Origin: Pontibacter mucosus | Lineage (GTDB): Bacteria > Bacteroidota > Bacteroidia > Cytophagales > Hymenobacteraceae | DNA length: 64,000 nucleotides | Direction: 5' to 3' | NCBI RefSeq assembly: GCF_003054055.1 | Contig: NZ_QBKI01000004.1 | Span: forward strand, 1 to 64,000 | In this document: in pieces, positions 24,582 through 34,761 of the stretch | Layout of the letters: each line of letters starts with the position of its first letter | Numbering within the stretch: the first letter of the stretch is position 1 | The notes under the pieces: model-generated | Seen by the model: only the letters and a program-made list of their open reading frames with translations | The model's database searches: none | Told to the model about the DNA's origin: nothing | Translations under genes and position numbers: made by a program

Positions 24582-25328
24582 TTAGATCAGGTAGAAGAAG
24601 GTAAACACGAATACCCAAACAAGGTCAACGAAGTGCCAGTAAAGGCCTATCTTTTCAACCATCTCATAGTGTCCACGTTTGTGATACACTCCGTTTACGG
24701 TGCTGATGAAGGCGACAATCAGCAGCGTCCAGCCAATAAATACGTGGAAGCCGTGGAACCCTGTGATAAAGAAGAAAAGGTTAGCGAACAACGGCGGGCC
24801 ATACTGGTTAAAGGCCATCGAGGCACCATGGTATGTAGTGCCATCCGGCAGCAGCATGCCTTCATCTGTACCAACTATAAAGTGCGTCCATTCCCAGGCC
24901 TGGCAAGCAAGGAAAGTAGCGCCAAACAGAATTGTCCAGAGCAACCACTTCTCAACATCCTTCTTGTCCATGCGGTGTCCTGCCTCCACTGCCAGCACCA
25001 TCGTTACTGAGCTGAAGATCAGGATCATCGTCATCAAAGCCACAAAAGCCAGTGGCAGGTCTACCCCATGAAAACCAGGGAAGGCGTTAAATACTTTTTC
25101 CGGGATTGGCCACCACTCCGTGGAGAAGGTAAACGCTTCAGCTTCACCAGTGTATGGTGTGTGCGCATGGCGGGTCAGTCCGTAAACAATAAGAAAAGCA
25201 CCAAAGGTAAAAGCGTCAGAGAGCAGGAAAAACCACATCATGAGTTTACCATAGCTCGCCTTCATTGGTTCGTTACCACCGTCCCAAGTACCCGACTTAG
25301 GTGCTTCCAGCGTAGTTGAAGTAGACAT
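24582..25328 (-). CDS. ctaE: Cytochrome c oxidase subunit III
   Basis: A 248-residue membrane protein with seven hydrophobic segments. The GFHGFHVFIGWTLL and GLYWHFVDLVWVFVF segments carry the conserved His and Trp residues of subunit III. It lies directly behind a second, shorter subunit III homologue; such pairs are common in Bacteroidota oxidase operons. It is one of the three core subunits with CoxA and CoxB. The other copy is the gene just upstream. Confidence 0.93.
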   Translation of the reverse strand: MSTSTTLEAPKSGTWDGGNEPMKASYGKLMMWFFLLSDAFTFGAFLIVYGLTRHAHTPYTGEAEAFTFSTEWWPIPEKVFNAFPGFHGVDLPLAFVALMTMILIFSSVTMVLAVEAGHRMDKKDVEKWLLWTILFGATFLACQAWEWTHFIVGTDEGMLLPDGTTYHGASMAFNQYGPPLFANLFFFITGFHGFHVFIGWTLLIVAFISTVNGVYHKRGHYEMVEKIGLYWHFVDLVWVFVFTFFYLI

Positions 25329-25352
25329 AGTGTTATGTATTGAAAAGCGTGT

Positions 25353-25940
25353 TTAGTGATTTAATCTTAAGAATACGTACAAATATAGCCAAAGTCCACC
25401 TAAAAAGTGCCAGTACACCGTGCACAATTGTATACGCAGCATTTTCTTAGAATGCACCCGGTATTTCAGGCTGCTGCTCAGCACAATCGCCACAAATATT
25501 AGCCCCGTAATGAGGTGGAAACCGTGAACACCGGTGAGAACATAGAGAAAAGAACCTGCAGGGTTACTGCCTGTACCGCCAAAATAAATGTTATGCTGCA
25601 CCAGGTCCGCCCATCCGTACCACTGCCCTACCAGGAAAGCAATGCCCAGGCCAAGGGTCAGAAATAACATCAGCTTCAATCTTCCCACGTTGTTTTCCTT
25701 AGCTGAGTTATGAGCCAGTTGCATGGTCACGGAGCTAAGTATGATGACAATCGTGTTCACCAGAAGTATACCTGGAAGGTTAAACTCCAGCCAGTTTCCT
25801 TCTTCTCTTCTTACGATGTAAGCACTTGTAAAAGCCGCAAACATCATAATAATACTAATAATAATCAACCACAGGGAAAACTTTAGCGGATGCACGCCGT
25901 GGTCGTTATCTTCTTCTATAGGAAAATTAGCCATTACCAT
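25353..25940 (-). CDS. Cytochrome c oxidase subunit III-like protein, short form
   Basis: A 195-residue subunit III homologue with five membrane segments. The LTGVHGFHLITGL and CTVYWHFLGGLWLYLYV segments match the family. It lacks the extra segments of the 248-residue copy downstream. It is separated from that gene by 24 bp and from ctaB by only 2 bp. Together with the neighbouring copy it may form a split or paired subunit III. Confidence 0.9.
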   Translation of the reverse strand: MVMANFPIEEDNDHGVHPLKFSLWLIIISIIMMFAAFTSAYIVRREEGNWLEFNLPGILLVNTIVIILSSVTMQLAHNSAKENNVGRLKLMLFLTLGLGIAFLVGQWYGWADLVQHNIYFGGTGSNPAGSFLYVLTGVHGFHLITGLIFVAIVLSSSLKYRVHSKKMLRIQLCTVYWHFLGGLWLYLYVFLRLNH

Positions 25941-25942
25941 AC

Positions 25943-26839
25943 CTAAATTTTATCTAACACAAAGGCAATCTGCACAATAGGCAGATATAAAAATGATCCA
26001 AACATGATACTCATGGCCGCTTTCTTAGAGCAGGTGCGCATCAGGTAAAATGTCTGAGCCAGGAACAACACGCCGCATACAACCGCAATCATAGCCGAGG
26101 TAATCCCTGTCATGCCGAACTGCAGCGGCAGCAGACTCATCGGAATCAACACCAGCGTATAAGTCATAATCTGGATAGCTGTTTTCAGGTTTTTACCACC
26201 AGCCATTGGCAGCATCTTAAAACCAGCTTTCTTGTAATCATCATCCAGCACCCAGGCAATGGCCCAGAAGTGCGGAAACTGCCAGAAGAACTGTATGCCG
26301 AATAGTATGACTGCCTCGATCTCAATAGCGCCGGTCGCAGCTACCCACCCAATTAGTGGAGGCATTGCCCCAGGTATGGCACCGACAAATACACATATAG
26401 GGCTAATTTGCTTTAGAGGCGTATAGATAAACCCATAAAGCACCAGCGACAGGAGCGAAAGTGCAGCAGCAAGCGGGTTAAAGTATAAACCTAGCAGCAA
26501 AGTACCTGCAGCTGCCAAAAGCAGGCAGAAAACTGCAGCCTCTGTTACAGTTACGTTCCCTGTCGGAAGAGGCCTCTTGGCTGTGCGCTTCATCAGCTTG
26601 TCCAGATCTTTTTCTATGATCTGATTGATGATGTTTGCTGCACCCGTCACCAACAATCCTCCAAGCATTACCAGCCCGATATCAAACCACCGGGCATTCG
26701 GGTTTCCTAGTATAAAACCTATAGCACTGGAAAAAGCAACAGTTAGGCTAAGCCTGAACTTCAGTAACTGAAAATATGCTGTTGCTTTATTCATGGTAGA
26801 ATCATGCAGTAGTGTATCGGTCTTGGTCGTATACATCAT
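25943..26839 (-). CDS. ctaB: Protoheme IX farnesyltransferase (heme O synthase)
   Basis: Transfers a farnesyl group to protoheme to give heme O, the precursor of heme A. The 298-residue membrane protein has the NIINQIIEKDLDKLMKRTAKRPLP motif region of UbiA-type prenyltransferases (NxxxDxxxD-like, about residues 65-89). Its start overlaps the ctaA stop by 4 bp (ATGA), and two adjacent Met codons could begin it. It lies with ctaA in the operon so heme A production and apo-oxidase are made together. Confidence 0.95.
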   Translation of the reverse strand: MMYTTKTDTLLHDSTMNKATAYFQLLKFRLSLTVAFSSAIGFILGNPNARWFDIGLVMLGGLLVTGAANIINQIIEKDLDKLMKRTAKRPLPTGNVTVTEAAVFCLLLAAAGTLLLGLYFNPLAAALSLLSLVLYGFIYTPLKQISPICVFVGAIPGAMPPLIGWVAATGAIEIEAVILFGIQFFWQFPHFWAIAWVLDDDYKKAGFKMLPMAGGKNLKTAIQIMTYTLVLIPMSLLPLQFGMTGITSAMIAVVCGVLFLAQTFYLMRTCSKKAAMSIMFGSFLYLPIVQIAFVLDKI

Positions 26840-27912
26840 TTATGAACAACTACTTGCGGTACTGGTGCCTTTTTTGAGGCGTAATAATAAATAATCAGAA
26901 TCTGAAACTGCACCCCGAACAGCAAAGCTGCAAAAGTAAGGTGTAGTGGTTGTAGTACTGGTGGAATGGCAAAGTATGCCATAATGATACCGAATACTAT
27001 CTCTGCCCCAACCAGCATAAGCATTACATTTGTCAGCTTTGAAAGTTGCCTGTTCTGTAATTTATAGAGCTGTAGGGCCACATATACATGCAGGGCCACC
27101 AACAATATTGAAAACGTTCTGTGGACATAGAAGCTAACTCCTAACTGATCAACCCACGTTTCCCTGTTAGCTCCTCCCGTCATGGAGGAAATAAGATCTA
27201 CCTCTTCTCTTACCTGTGTTCCTATAAGGATCTGACCAAAGGTTAAAATAGCCAACAACCACATTCCAGCGCCAATCTTCGGCATGTAATTATACTTCAC
27301 TGTAATGCTGTCTTTGCTGGCACGTGTCACAGCATACTGCAACATCGCCACCAAAACCAGCGCCAGTGCCATATGGATGGTGATGGTAACGGGAAGTAAG
27401 TTTGTAGAAACTACAATGGAACCAAGCCAGCCTTGAAACCCGACCAACACCAAGCTTCCCAGGGCCAGGTAAAAGACTGCTTTATCGCTCTTTAAATAAG
27501 GACGAGCATAAATAACAGTCAGGAAAATAAAGATACCGATCAGTGCCCCCACAAGCCGATTGATGTACTCGATCCAGGTTTTCGTTACATTAAACTCCGT
27601 CTCAATGTACTGGCTGGGATGCGAGAAAATGGCGTCAGCAACTTTATCAAAGCCCAGTTTATCCAGGTAGCCCGCAAGCCTTTGGTTCTTTTCGATCCGC
27701 TGATGCTTGTAAACCTCCAGGTAATCCTCTGGCAATTGGCTAACATCAGTCGGAGGAACCCAACTGCCAAAGCACTTTGGCCAGTCCGGGCACCCCATTC
27801 CTGAACCTGTGCTTCGCACGATTCCTCCGACTAATATTAGAAAGTAAACAGCAAATACTGTTAGTACTCCAATTCTTCTAAATCTTTTGTATTGAGAAGA
27901 TTTGTTAGCCAT
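26836..27912 (-). CDS. ctaA: Heme A synthase (COX15/CtaA)
   Basis: Oxidises the C8 methyl of heme O to a formyl group to make heme A. The 358-residue protein has eight membrane segments, with the family motifs GGIVRSTGSGMGCPDWPKCFG (first loop), EYINRLVGA, and paired His residues at TIHMALALV, YVHRTFSILL and LHLTFAALL. The start at 27912 lies 8 bp after the CoxA stop. ctaB follows with a 4-bp overlap. Confidence 0.95.
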   Translation of the reverse strand: MANKSSQYKRFRRIGVLTVFAVYFLILVGGIVRSTGSGMGCPDWPKCFGSWVPPTDVSQLPEDYLEVYKHQRIEKNQRLAGYLDKLGFDKVADAIFSHPSQYIETEFNVTKTWIEYINRLVGALIGIFIFLTVIYARPYLKSDKAVFYLALGSLVLVGFQGWLGSIVVSTNLLPVTITIHMALALVLVAMLQYAVTRASKDSITVKYNYMPKIGAGMWLLAILTFGQILIGTQVREEVDLISSMTGGANRETWVDQLGVSFYVHRTFSILLVALHVYVALQLYKLQNRQLSKLTNVMLMLVGAEIVFGIIMAYFAIPPVLQPLHLTFAALLFGVQFQILIIYYYASKKAPVPQVVVHK

Positions 27913-27920
27913 TATAAGCC

Positions 27921-29750
27921 TTATTCAAAATCTTTCTCGTTCGGCAAGTTGGAAGACTGCGTCTGTGAGAAAGGAACTGTCTGTGGAATATAATCTTCAG
28001 CAGCACCTGGCTTGCTGTAGTCATATGGCCATCTGTAAACTGCTGGAATCTCGCCGGGCCAGTTACCGTGGCCTGGCAGAACAGGTGTAGTCCACTCCAG
28101 CGTGTTAGAGTGCCATGGGTTCTCGGTAGCTCTCCTACCGCGGAAGATACTGTACACAAAGTTGAACAGGAAGATGAACTGCGCAACAAAGCCAAAAATC
28201 GCAGCAAGACTGATAAAGGTGTTCAGGTCGGTGAAGATGTTGAACGTTTCAAAACCTGTCCAGTTATAGTATCTTCTTGGGAAGCCGGCAATACCGATGT
28301 AGTGCATTGGCATGAACACCAGGTATACGGCTATAAATGTCAACCAGAAGTGAATGTAGCCGAGCTTTTCATCCATCATTCGGCCAAACATTTTAGGATA
28401 CCAGTGGTACACACCGCAGAACATACCAAAGAATGCAGCAGCACCCATTACCAGGTGGAAGTGAGCCACTACGAAGTAGGTATCGTGCAACTGAATGTCC
28501 AGCGCTGAGTTACCCAGGATAATCCCTGTTAAACCACCTGAGATGAAGAGTGATACGAAGCCAATGGCAAACAACATGGCTGCCGTGAAGCGAACATTGC
28601 CTCTCCAAATAGTAGCAATCCAGTTAAACACCTTCACCGCCGACGGTACGGCAATGATCAGGGTCAGGAACATGAAGACCGAACCCAGGAAGGGGTTCAT
28701 GCCGGTCACGAACATGTGGTGTGCCCATACTACGAAAGAAAGTACAGCAATGCCCACCATTGAACCAATCATAGCTCGGTAACCGAAGATCGGCTTACGG
28801 GCGTTAGTAGCAATTACTTCAGAAACAAGACCCATAGCAGGAAGGATCACAATGTATACTTCCGGGTGGCCCAGGAACCAGAACAAGTGCTGGAAAAGGA
28901 TAGCGCTACCACCTGTGTTTGACAGAGCTTGCCCTGCTATATAAATATCAGAAAGGAAAAAGCTTGTCCCGAAGCTACGGTCAAAAATAAGCAACAGCGC
29001 TGCGGATAGTAACACCGGGAATGCCAGAAGACCAAGTACTGCAGTCAGCAGGAATGCCCAAATCGTGAGCGGAATCTTGGTCATTGACATGCCTTTGGTA
29101 CGCAGGTTAATTACTGTGGTGATATAGTTTACACCGCCCAGCAGCTGCGATACAATAAACAGAGCCATGGAAATCAACCACATGGTCATACCATCCCCTG
29201 AGCCCTGGATAGCTTCTGGAAGTGCACTTAGTGGAGGGTAAACCGTCCAGCCACCAGCTGCAGGTCCTGTCTCGATGAACAGCGACCAGAACATGATAAC
29301 ACTGGCTATAAAGAACACCCAGAAAGAAAGCATGTTCATAAAGCCGGAGGCCATGTCGCGGGCCCCAATCTGTAACGGAATCAAAAAGTTACTGAAAGTA
29401 CCGCTCAGGCCCGCCGTCAGCACGAAGAACACCATGATGGTACCATGCATGGTTACCAGTGCCAGGTAGAACTCCGGGTTCAGCTTTCCATTTTCAATCC
29501 AGCCTCCCAGGATTGGCTCCAGGAAAGTGAACGTTGCCTCTGGCCAGCCCAGTTGCAGACGGAAAAGGATAGACAAGAAACCACCAACAAATGCCCAGAA
29601 AATACCCATAAACAGATACTGCTTGGCAATTACTTTATGGTCTAGGCTGAAGATGTACTTCTCAAAAAAGTTTTGATCGTGGTGATGCTCATCATGCTCT
29701 TCATGCACATGATGTACATCCCTGGTCATCGAAATATCTGTACTCGACAT
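27921..29750 (-). CDS. ctaD: Cytochrome c oxidase subunit I
   Basis: The catalytic subunit with heme a, heme a3 and CuB. It is 609 residues with twelve membrane segments. The GHPEVY motif with the proton-channel Glu and cross-linked Tyr marks an A1-type oxidase. The segment HDTYFVVAHFHLVMGA supplies the heme a3/heme a His ligands. The N-terminal tail (residues about 12-27) is rich in His, possibly a metal-binding tail. It has a C-terminal soluble tail ending LPNEKDFE. It is preceded by subunit II and followed by ctaA. Confidence 0.97.
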   Translation of the reverse strand: MSSTDISMTRDVHHVHEEHDEHHHDQNFFEKYIFSLDHKVIAKQYLFMGIFWAFVGGFLSILFRLQLGWPEATFTFLEPILGGWIENGKLNPEFYLALVTMHGTIMVFFVLTAGLSGTFSNFLIPLQIGARDMASGFMNMLSFWVFFIASVIMFWSLFIETGPAAGGWTVYPPLSALPEAIQGSGDGMTMWLISMALFIVSQLLGGVNYITTVINLRTKGMSMTKIPLTIWAFLLTAVLGLLAFPVLLSAALLLIFDRSFGTSFFLSDIYIAGQALSNTGGSAILFQHLFWFLGHPEVYIVILPAMGLVSEVIATNARKPIFGYRAMIGSMVGIAVLSFVVWAHHMFVTGMNPFLGSVFMFLTLIIAVPSAVKVFNWIATIWRGNVRFTAAMLFAIGFVSLFISGGLTGIILGNSALDIQLHDTYFVVAHFHLVMGAAAFFGMFCGVYHWYPKMFGRMMDEKLGYIHFWLTFIAVYLVFMPMHYIGIAGFPRRYYNWTGFETFNIFTDLNTFISLAAIFGFVAQFIFLFNFVYSIFRGRRATENPWHSNTLEWTTPVLPGHGNWPGEIPAVYRWPYDYSKPGAAEDYIPQTVPFSQTQSSNLPNEKDFE

Positions 29751-29805
29751 ATTCTTTAAAGAATTTTATATGCTACAACTCAGTTTTCAATTCTTCAGCT
29801 GTTCC

Positions 29806-30843
29806 CTATTCTGCATCAGCTACCAGTACTGCTGAAGGCTCCTGCTGGAATTTAGCCAGTACCTGTGGGTTTTGCTCCACAAAAGGCTTTTGGCTAGCCA
29901 GCCATGCCTCGTAATCCTCTGGCTCATCTACGATGATAACATAGCGCATCGCAAAGTGACCACGACCGCAGATCTCAGTACAAGCCAGCTCATACTTAAA
30001 GTCCGGGTTACCGGTCTCGGTAGCCATCTCAGCTGTAGTCTTGGTTGGTACAAACCAGAACTTAGTAGGCATGCCTGGCACTGCGTCCATTTTCAAGCGG
30101 AAGTGCGGCATAAACACACTGTGAATCACATCTCTTGATCTGATTTTCAGCAATACCGGTTTGCCCTTCGGAACATGGATCTGAAGCGGGTTGATGATGT
30201 CATCGTGCGAGTTTGGGTCACTGAAATCTACACCCAGTTCATTAGTAGCATCAATCAAGGAAGTTTTGGCCACGCCAAGTTTGCCATCCGGTCCAGGGTA
30301 GCGAACCATCCAGTTAAACTGCTTACCCACGATTTCTACCACCACTGCGTCTTCAGGGGCAGCGCTGGTGATTTTTGTCCAGGTTTGCCAGCCACCGAAT
30401 ACCAGCAGTGCCATAACAACAGCAGGAATCATTGTCCAAACGATCTCTAGCTTGTTATTGTGCGGGTAATAATATGCGCGCTTGTCATCTTTGTGCTGGT
30501 ACTTGTAAGAGTAGATAAACAGCAATATCTGTGTAATGACGAACACAATACCGATAACAATCATGGTTGTCCAGAACAAATTGTCTGTCCATTCACCATG
30601 CAGAGATGCCAGCGGAAGGTTCATGTCATCCCAGGCATCTACAAATGACCAGGCAAACGCTGCGCCACCTACTATCAGGAAGAGTAGCAGCATCATACCA
30701 TTCACGCGGTTGCTAACTTTTGTTGTACCGGCTGCCCGCTCCGTTGATCCTCGGAAAATCGACGCAAGCGTTCCTATCCTGAAAAGCAGGTACAGGATAA
30801 CCAGTAATAGAATAATGGATAAACCAATGGCGATCGTAATCAT
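29806..30843 (-). CDS. ctaC: Cytochrome c oxidase subunit II
   Basis: A 345-residue CuA-bearing subunit. Two to three N-terminal membrane segments are followed by the cupredoxin domain; CuA ligands are seen in LACTEICGRGHFAMRYV (two Cys, His, Met) and MPHFRLKMD. No C-terminal CxxCH cytochrome domain is present, so this is not the fused caa3 form. The electron donor is likely the ActE/ActA cytochrome domains. It is 24 bp downstream of actF. Confidence 0.95.
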   Translation of the reverse strand: MITIAIGLSIILLLVILYLLFRIGTLASIFRGSTERAAGTTKVSNRVNGMMLLLFLIVGGAAFAWSFVDAWDDMNLPLASLHGEWTDNLFWTTMIVIGIVFVITQILLFIYSYKYQHKDDKRAYYYPHNNKLEIVWTMIPAVVMALLVFGGWQTWTKITSAAPEDAVVVEIVGKQFNWMVRYPGPDGKLGVAKTSLIDATNELGVDFSDPNSHDDIINPLQIHVPKGKPVLLKIRSRDVIHSVFMPHFRLKMDAVPGMPTKFWFVPTKTTAEMATETGNPDFKYELACTEICGRGHFAMRYVIIVDEPEDYEAWLASQKPFVEQNPQVLAKFQQEPSAVLVADAE

Positions 30844-30867
30844 TATATAACGCTTTTAGTATAGTCT

Positions 30868-32118
30868 CTAAACATGATGGTGTACACTCTCCTCCAGGAA
30901 CGGGTGATTTACAGGCACCAAAGAGGCTTTTGTGAGTCCCTTTGTGAAGGCCAGCAAGAACACGCCTAGGAATACGAGCGCTGTGCCGATCTCAATGAAT
31001 CCAATACCTGCATCAGTTCGTAATGTGCCTGGCATCATCATCAGGTAGAAGTCGAACCAGTGTCCGATAAGGATGGCAATCGTCACGATTTTCAACATGA
31101 TCATCTGACGCTTCGCATCTCTTGTCATCAGAACAAGGAAAGGGAACACAAAGTTAACCACAAGGTTCGCATAAAAGATCCAGGTATACTGGCCGTTATT
31201 TCCGCTAAGTCTTTCAGTAAAGTAAATTACCTCTTCCGGCATGTTAGCATACCAGTACAGCAGGAACTGGGAGAACCAGATGTATGTCCAGAAGATGGAG
31301 AAAGCAAACACAAATTTACCCAGATCGTGCAGGTGGTTGGCGTTTACCATCTTAAGATACCCGTTCTGCTTCAGAATGATTACGGTAAGCGTGATAGCAG
31401 CAAGGCCCGATACCCACCAGCTTGCAAACACATACCAGCCAAACATCGTAGAGAACCAGTGGGTATCAATGGACAACACCCAGTCCCACGCTGAAGTAGA
31501 AGAAGTAATACCAAAGATTACCAGGAAGATAGCTGAAATGCGAATGCTTTTATGGTAGGAATTTGTGCCACCATTCAAGTCTTCATTGAGAGCCTCTTTT
31601 CTAAGCCACAGAGAAAACCAAATCCACAAACCGAAGTATAAAACCATTCGGATCAGGAAGAAGGCTGTGTTCAGATAGCCCGACTTTCCGGCAATGATTG
31701 GATCGTAACGGTCATCGTTGATATCATACAGGTAATCGTGTGTCCAGTGGAAAATGTCATGTCCGCCAAACAGGAAAACCACCAGCATTACCGCACCACC
31801 TATCGGCAGGAAGTAGTTTAGCGCCAGTGCAACCCTTTTAATCAGTACAGACCAACCTGCATACGCCACATATTGTACGGCTACGAAGAAGGTGCCAATA
31901 AGGGCGATACCCGTAAAATAAACGTTATTCAGCCACAAGTTCACGAACAAGCGCTTCGACCATGAGGCAGGCTCATGACCCGCAGCCTCACCGTGACCTG
32001 CTCCCCCACCTGCGGCCATAAAAATGATACCTGCTATAAGTAAAACCACACCTACAGCTATCATTAAGAAAAACTTGTTATTTGTTTTTCTGGAAATGAT
32101 GAGTCTTTCTTCTGTCAT
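30868..32118 (-). CDS. actF: Alternative complex III subunit ActF
   Basis: A 416-residue membrane protein with about ten segments, homologous to ActC/NrfD-type proteins but without redox cofactors. ActF is part of the quinol-binding membrane arm of alternative complex III. Segments GHDIFHWTHDYLYD and FWTYIWFSQFLLYWYANMPEE are typical. It is placed between actE and the oxidase genes, the standard order of this operon. Its C-terminal tail is His-rich (EESVHHHV). Confidence 0.93.
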   Translation of the reverse strand: MTEERLIISRKTNNKFFLMIAVGVVLLIAGIIFMAAGGGAGHGEAAGHEPASWSKRLFVNLWLNNVYFTGIALIGTFFVAVQYVAYAGWSVLIKRVALALNYFLPIGGAVMLVVFLFGGHDIFHWTHDYLYDINDDRYDPIIAGKSGYLNTAFFLIRMVLYFGLWIWFSLWLRKEALNEDLNGGTNSYHKSIRISAIFLVIFGITSSTSAWDWVLSIDTHWFSTMFGWYVFASWWVSGLAAITLTVIILKQNGYLKMVNANHLHDLGKFVFAFSIFWTYIWFSQFLLYWYANMPEEVIYFTERLSGNNGQYTWIFYANLVVNFVFPFLVLMTRDAKRQMIMLKIVTIAILIGHWFDFYLMMMPGTLRTDAGIGFIEIGTALVFLGVFLLAFTKGLTKASLVPVNHPFLEESVHHHV

Positions 32119-32143
32119 TATCCCTTTATTTTATGCCTTAGTC

Positions 32144-32797
32144 TTAGTTATTAGGAGTTCCGGTTACAGGGTTTTCGGTTCCGGTTTCAGCAGCTTCCTG
32201 AGAAGCCTCATCAGAAACTGTTGTGCCTGTCTCCCCTTTCTGTAGTTGCTGTACATACATCACGATTTTCCAACGTTCTTCGGGGTTTACCTGAGAACCG
32301 TGTGGAAGCATACGGCCGCGGCCATACGTGATAACATGGTAAAGATGACCGGCAGGAAGTTCAGCAACTCGACCGGCAGTATAGGATGGCACACCTTTGA
32401 ACTTCTGCCCTACCAGGCCCTGGCCATCACCTTCAGCACCGTGGCAAGGTGAGCAAAAGCGAGTATAAAGCACCTTACCCTCGGCCAGGTTTGCTGATGT
32501 CGGTTTTAGAGGATTCTTTAACTCTGCGCCGGCAGATTCGGCATTGTCTTCAGATAAGTACAGGTTGTACCCTTGCTTTCCACGCGCGATGGTGCCTTTC
32601 ACAGGCTCACGCATGTTCATACCAGCCGGGTTAAACTTGTTCTCTTTGATTTGAGAATAAGGGTCCAAAGGTACTGAGTGGTACATGTCCGGGGCGAACT
32701 CCAGCCCTGGGTCTTGATCGTTACTGCAGGAAATGAGAACTGCAGCAGAGAAAAGTACAGCGGAGGCTTTAAAGCCAGTGTTTATGAATCTTTTCAT
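32144..32797 (-). CDS. actE: Alternative complex III monoheme cytochrome ActE
   Basis: A 217-residue lipoprotein c-type cytochrome. The signal segment ends in a lipobox LISC (Cys24), and the heme-binding motif CSPCH lies near residue 115 (FCSPCHGAEGDG). A distal Met likely ligates heme (GRMLPHGSQV). It may transfer electrons from ActA to oxidase CuA. The last ~30 residues are Glu/Thr-rich and disordered. The ATG overlaps the actD stop by one base. Confidence 0.94.
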   Translation of the reverse strand: MKRFINTGFKASAVLFSAAVLISCSNDQDPGLEFAPDMYHSVPLDPYSQIKENKFNPAGMNMREPVKGTIARGKQGYNLYLSEDNAESAGAELKNPLKPTSANLAEGKVLYTRFCSPCHGAEGDGQGLVGQKFKGVPSYTAGRVAELPAGHLYHVITYGRGRMLPHGSQVNPEERWKIVMYVQQLQKGETGTTVSDEASQEAAETGTENPVTGTPNN

Positions 32798-33321
32798 TAT
32801 TTTACTACCTCCTTCTCATTAACCTCAATAGCACCGTTAGAGCGAAGCAGGTCATTCAGAGCGGCCACATCGGTTACCCCTTCCTTTACTTCTATTGCCA
32901 TTACAAACTTATCGTCTGTTGAGCGCTTGTCAAAAACATTCACTTTCATTGAGGGTTTCAGCTTGGACACGATGAAGAATGTGATCACCATGCCGAACGC
33001 ACTGAAAAGAACCGTTAATTCAAATGTTACCGGGATGAACGATGGCAGTGCGATGTGCGGCTTACCACCAATAATCATCGGCCAGTCAAAGCCCATCATC
33101 CAAATCTGCATCCACAAAGCGAAAGACATACCTGTAAGGCCTGCAAAGAAAGCCACAATCGGCAGCCTTGAGCGCTTAATGCCTAACACATCGTCAATGC
33201 CGTGCACAGGAAAGGGAGAAAATACGTCGTAAATCTTTGTACCGCCTGCGCGGATGTTTTCGATGGCTGTCAGCAGCACATCTTCATCATCATAAATGCC
33301 TAGAATAAACTTTTTATTCAT
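32797..33321 (-). CDS. actD: Alternative complex III subunit ActD (DUF3341)
   Basis: A 174-residue membrane protein of the DUF3341 family. It has an N-terminal soluble domain ([23 protein letters not shown]) followed by two membrane segments (about 55-75 and 95-118) and a soluble tail. It is a cofactor-free structural subunit of the Act complex. It overlaps actC by 8 bp and actE by one base. Confidence 0.94.
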   Translation of the reverse strand: MNKKFILGIYDDEDVLLTAIENIRAGGTKIYDVFSPFPVHGIDDVLGIKRSRLPIVAFFAGLTGMSFALWMQIWMMGFDWPMIIGGKPHIALPSFIPVTFELTVLFSAFGMVITFFIVSKLKPSMKVNVFDKRSTDDKFVMAIEVKEGVTDVAALNDLLRSNGAIEVNEKEVVK

Positions 33322-34741
33322 TGTGATGTGTATTAGAGTTCAAATCCTTATCAGTGGCATGCATTGTAGCAGCGCTTTTCGGGTGTTTCACCTCCGATGA
33401 AGACTTCAGGATGGCCTTCACCTCCGCCATATTGATCACCGGGAAAAACTTACAGAACAGCAGGAAGAGCGTAAAGAACAGTCCGATAGTGCCTACATAT
33501 ACCCCAACATCGATGATGGTTGGCGAGAACATTGCCCAGGAGGATGGCAGGTAGTCTCTGTGAAGCGATGTTACGATGATTACGAAACGCTCGAACCACA
33601 TACCGATGTTTACGAAGATAGAGATGATGAAGGTGGCGGTCAGGCTTCGTCTGATTTTTCTGAACCAGAAGAGCTGAGGGGTAATTACGTTACAGGTCAT
33701 CATAGACCAGTAAGCCCACCAGTAAGGACCGAAAGCACGGTTGATGAAGGCATACTGCTCATACTCCACGCCTGAGTACCATGCAATGAAGAACTCCGTT
33801 GTATAAGCAATACCTACAATAGAACCCGTCAGGATGATTACCTTGTTCATCGACTCGATGTGCTCCAGCGTGATGTAGTCTTCCAGGTAGAACACCTTTC
33901 TGGTGATAATCATCAGGGTAAGTACCATCGCGAAGCCAGAGAAGATTGCACCAGCCACAAAGTATGGCGGGAAGATGGTAGTGTGCCATCCCGGAATTAC
34001 AGAGGTAGCAAAGTCGAAGGATACGATAGTGTGCACTGAAAGTACCAGAGGGGTAGCCAGACCAGCCAGAATCAGGGAAACTGTTTCGTAGCGAGACCAG
34101 TGCTTGGCCGAACCAGTCCAGCCGAATGACAGTAGCGCGTAGGCTCTTCTGGCAATCGGACCAGTTGCTCTGTCGCGGATGGTGGCAAAGTCCGGAATCA
34201 GGCCAATGTACCAGAACACGAGCGATACCGAGAAATATGTCGAGATCGCGAATACGTCCCAGAGAAGCGGTGAGTTAAAGTTTACCCACAGTGAGCCAAA
34301 CGTGTTTGGCAGTGGGAGTACCCAGTAAGCCAGCCAAGGGCGGCCCATGTGCAGTACAGGGAACATAGCCGCACAAATTACGGCGAAGATCGTCATCGCC
34401 TCAGCTGCACGGTTAATGGAAGTTCTCCACTTCTGGCGGAACAGCAAAAGGATGGCTGAAATCAGCGTACCAGCGTGACCGATACCCACCCACCACACGA
34501 AGTTGGTGATGTCCCATGCCCAACCTACTGTCTTATTCAAACCCCATTCGCCGATACCATACCAAAGTGTGCGGTATACAGAGTAGATAAATATAGCTAA
34601 GCCAACCAGTGCAACGGCAAGGGCAGCCGCCCAACGAACGTTGGGCTTGGCCTCCACCTGTCTGCAGACATCTTCCGTGATGTCGTGGTATGTTTTACCC
34701 CCCGTTACCAGAGGCTCTCTTATCGGAGATACATGCTGCAT
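33314..34741 (-). CDS. actC: Alternative complex III subunit ActC (NrfD-like)
   Basis: A 475-residue, ten-segment NrfD/PsrC-type quinol-oxidising membrane subunit. The sequence [33 protein letters not shown] has the conserved His and Arg of quinol-binding NrfD proteins. It anchors the ActB iron-sulfur protein to the membrane. It is longer than NrfD (about 320) as usual for ActC. It follows actB by 20 bp. Confidence 0.95.
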   Translation of the reverse strand: MQHVSPIREPLVTGGKTYHDITEDVCRQVEAKPNVRWAAALAVALVGLAIFIYSVYRTLWYGIGEWGLNKTVGWAWDITNFVWWVGIGHAGTLISAILLLFRQKWRTSINRAAEAMTIFAVICAAMFPVLHMGRPWLAYWVLPLPNTFGSLWVNFNSPLLWDVFAISTYFSVSLVFWYIGLIPDFATIRDRATGPIARRAYALLSFGWTGSAKHWSRYETVSLILAGLATPLVLSVHTIVSFDFATSVIPGWHTTIFPPYFVAGAIFSGFAMVLTLMIITRKVFYLEDYITLEHIESMNKVIILTGSIVGIAYTTEFFIAWYSGVEYEQYAFINRAFGPYWWAYWSMMTCNVITPQLFWFRKIRRSLTATFIISIFVNIGMWFERFVIIVTSLHRDYLPSSWAMFSPTIIDVGVYVGTIGLFFTLFLLFCKFFPVINMAEVKAILKSSSEVKHPKSAATMHATDKDLNSNTHHNE

Positions 34742-34761
34742 AAAGCTCTCAGTATTTAATG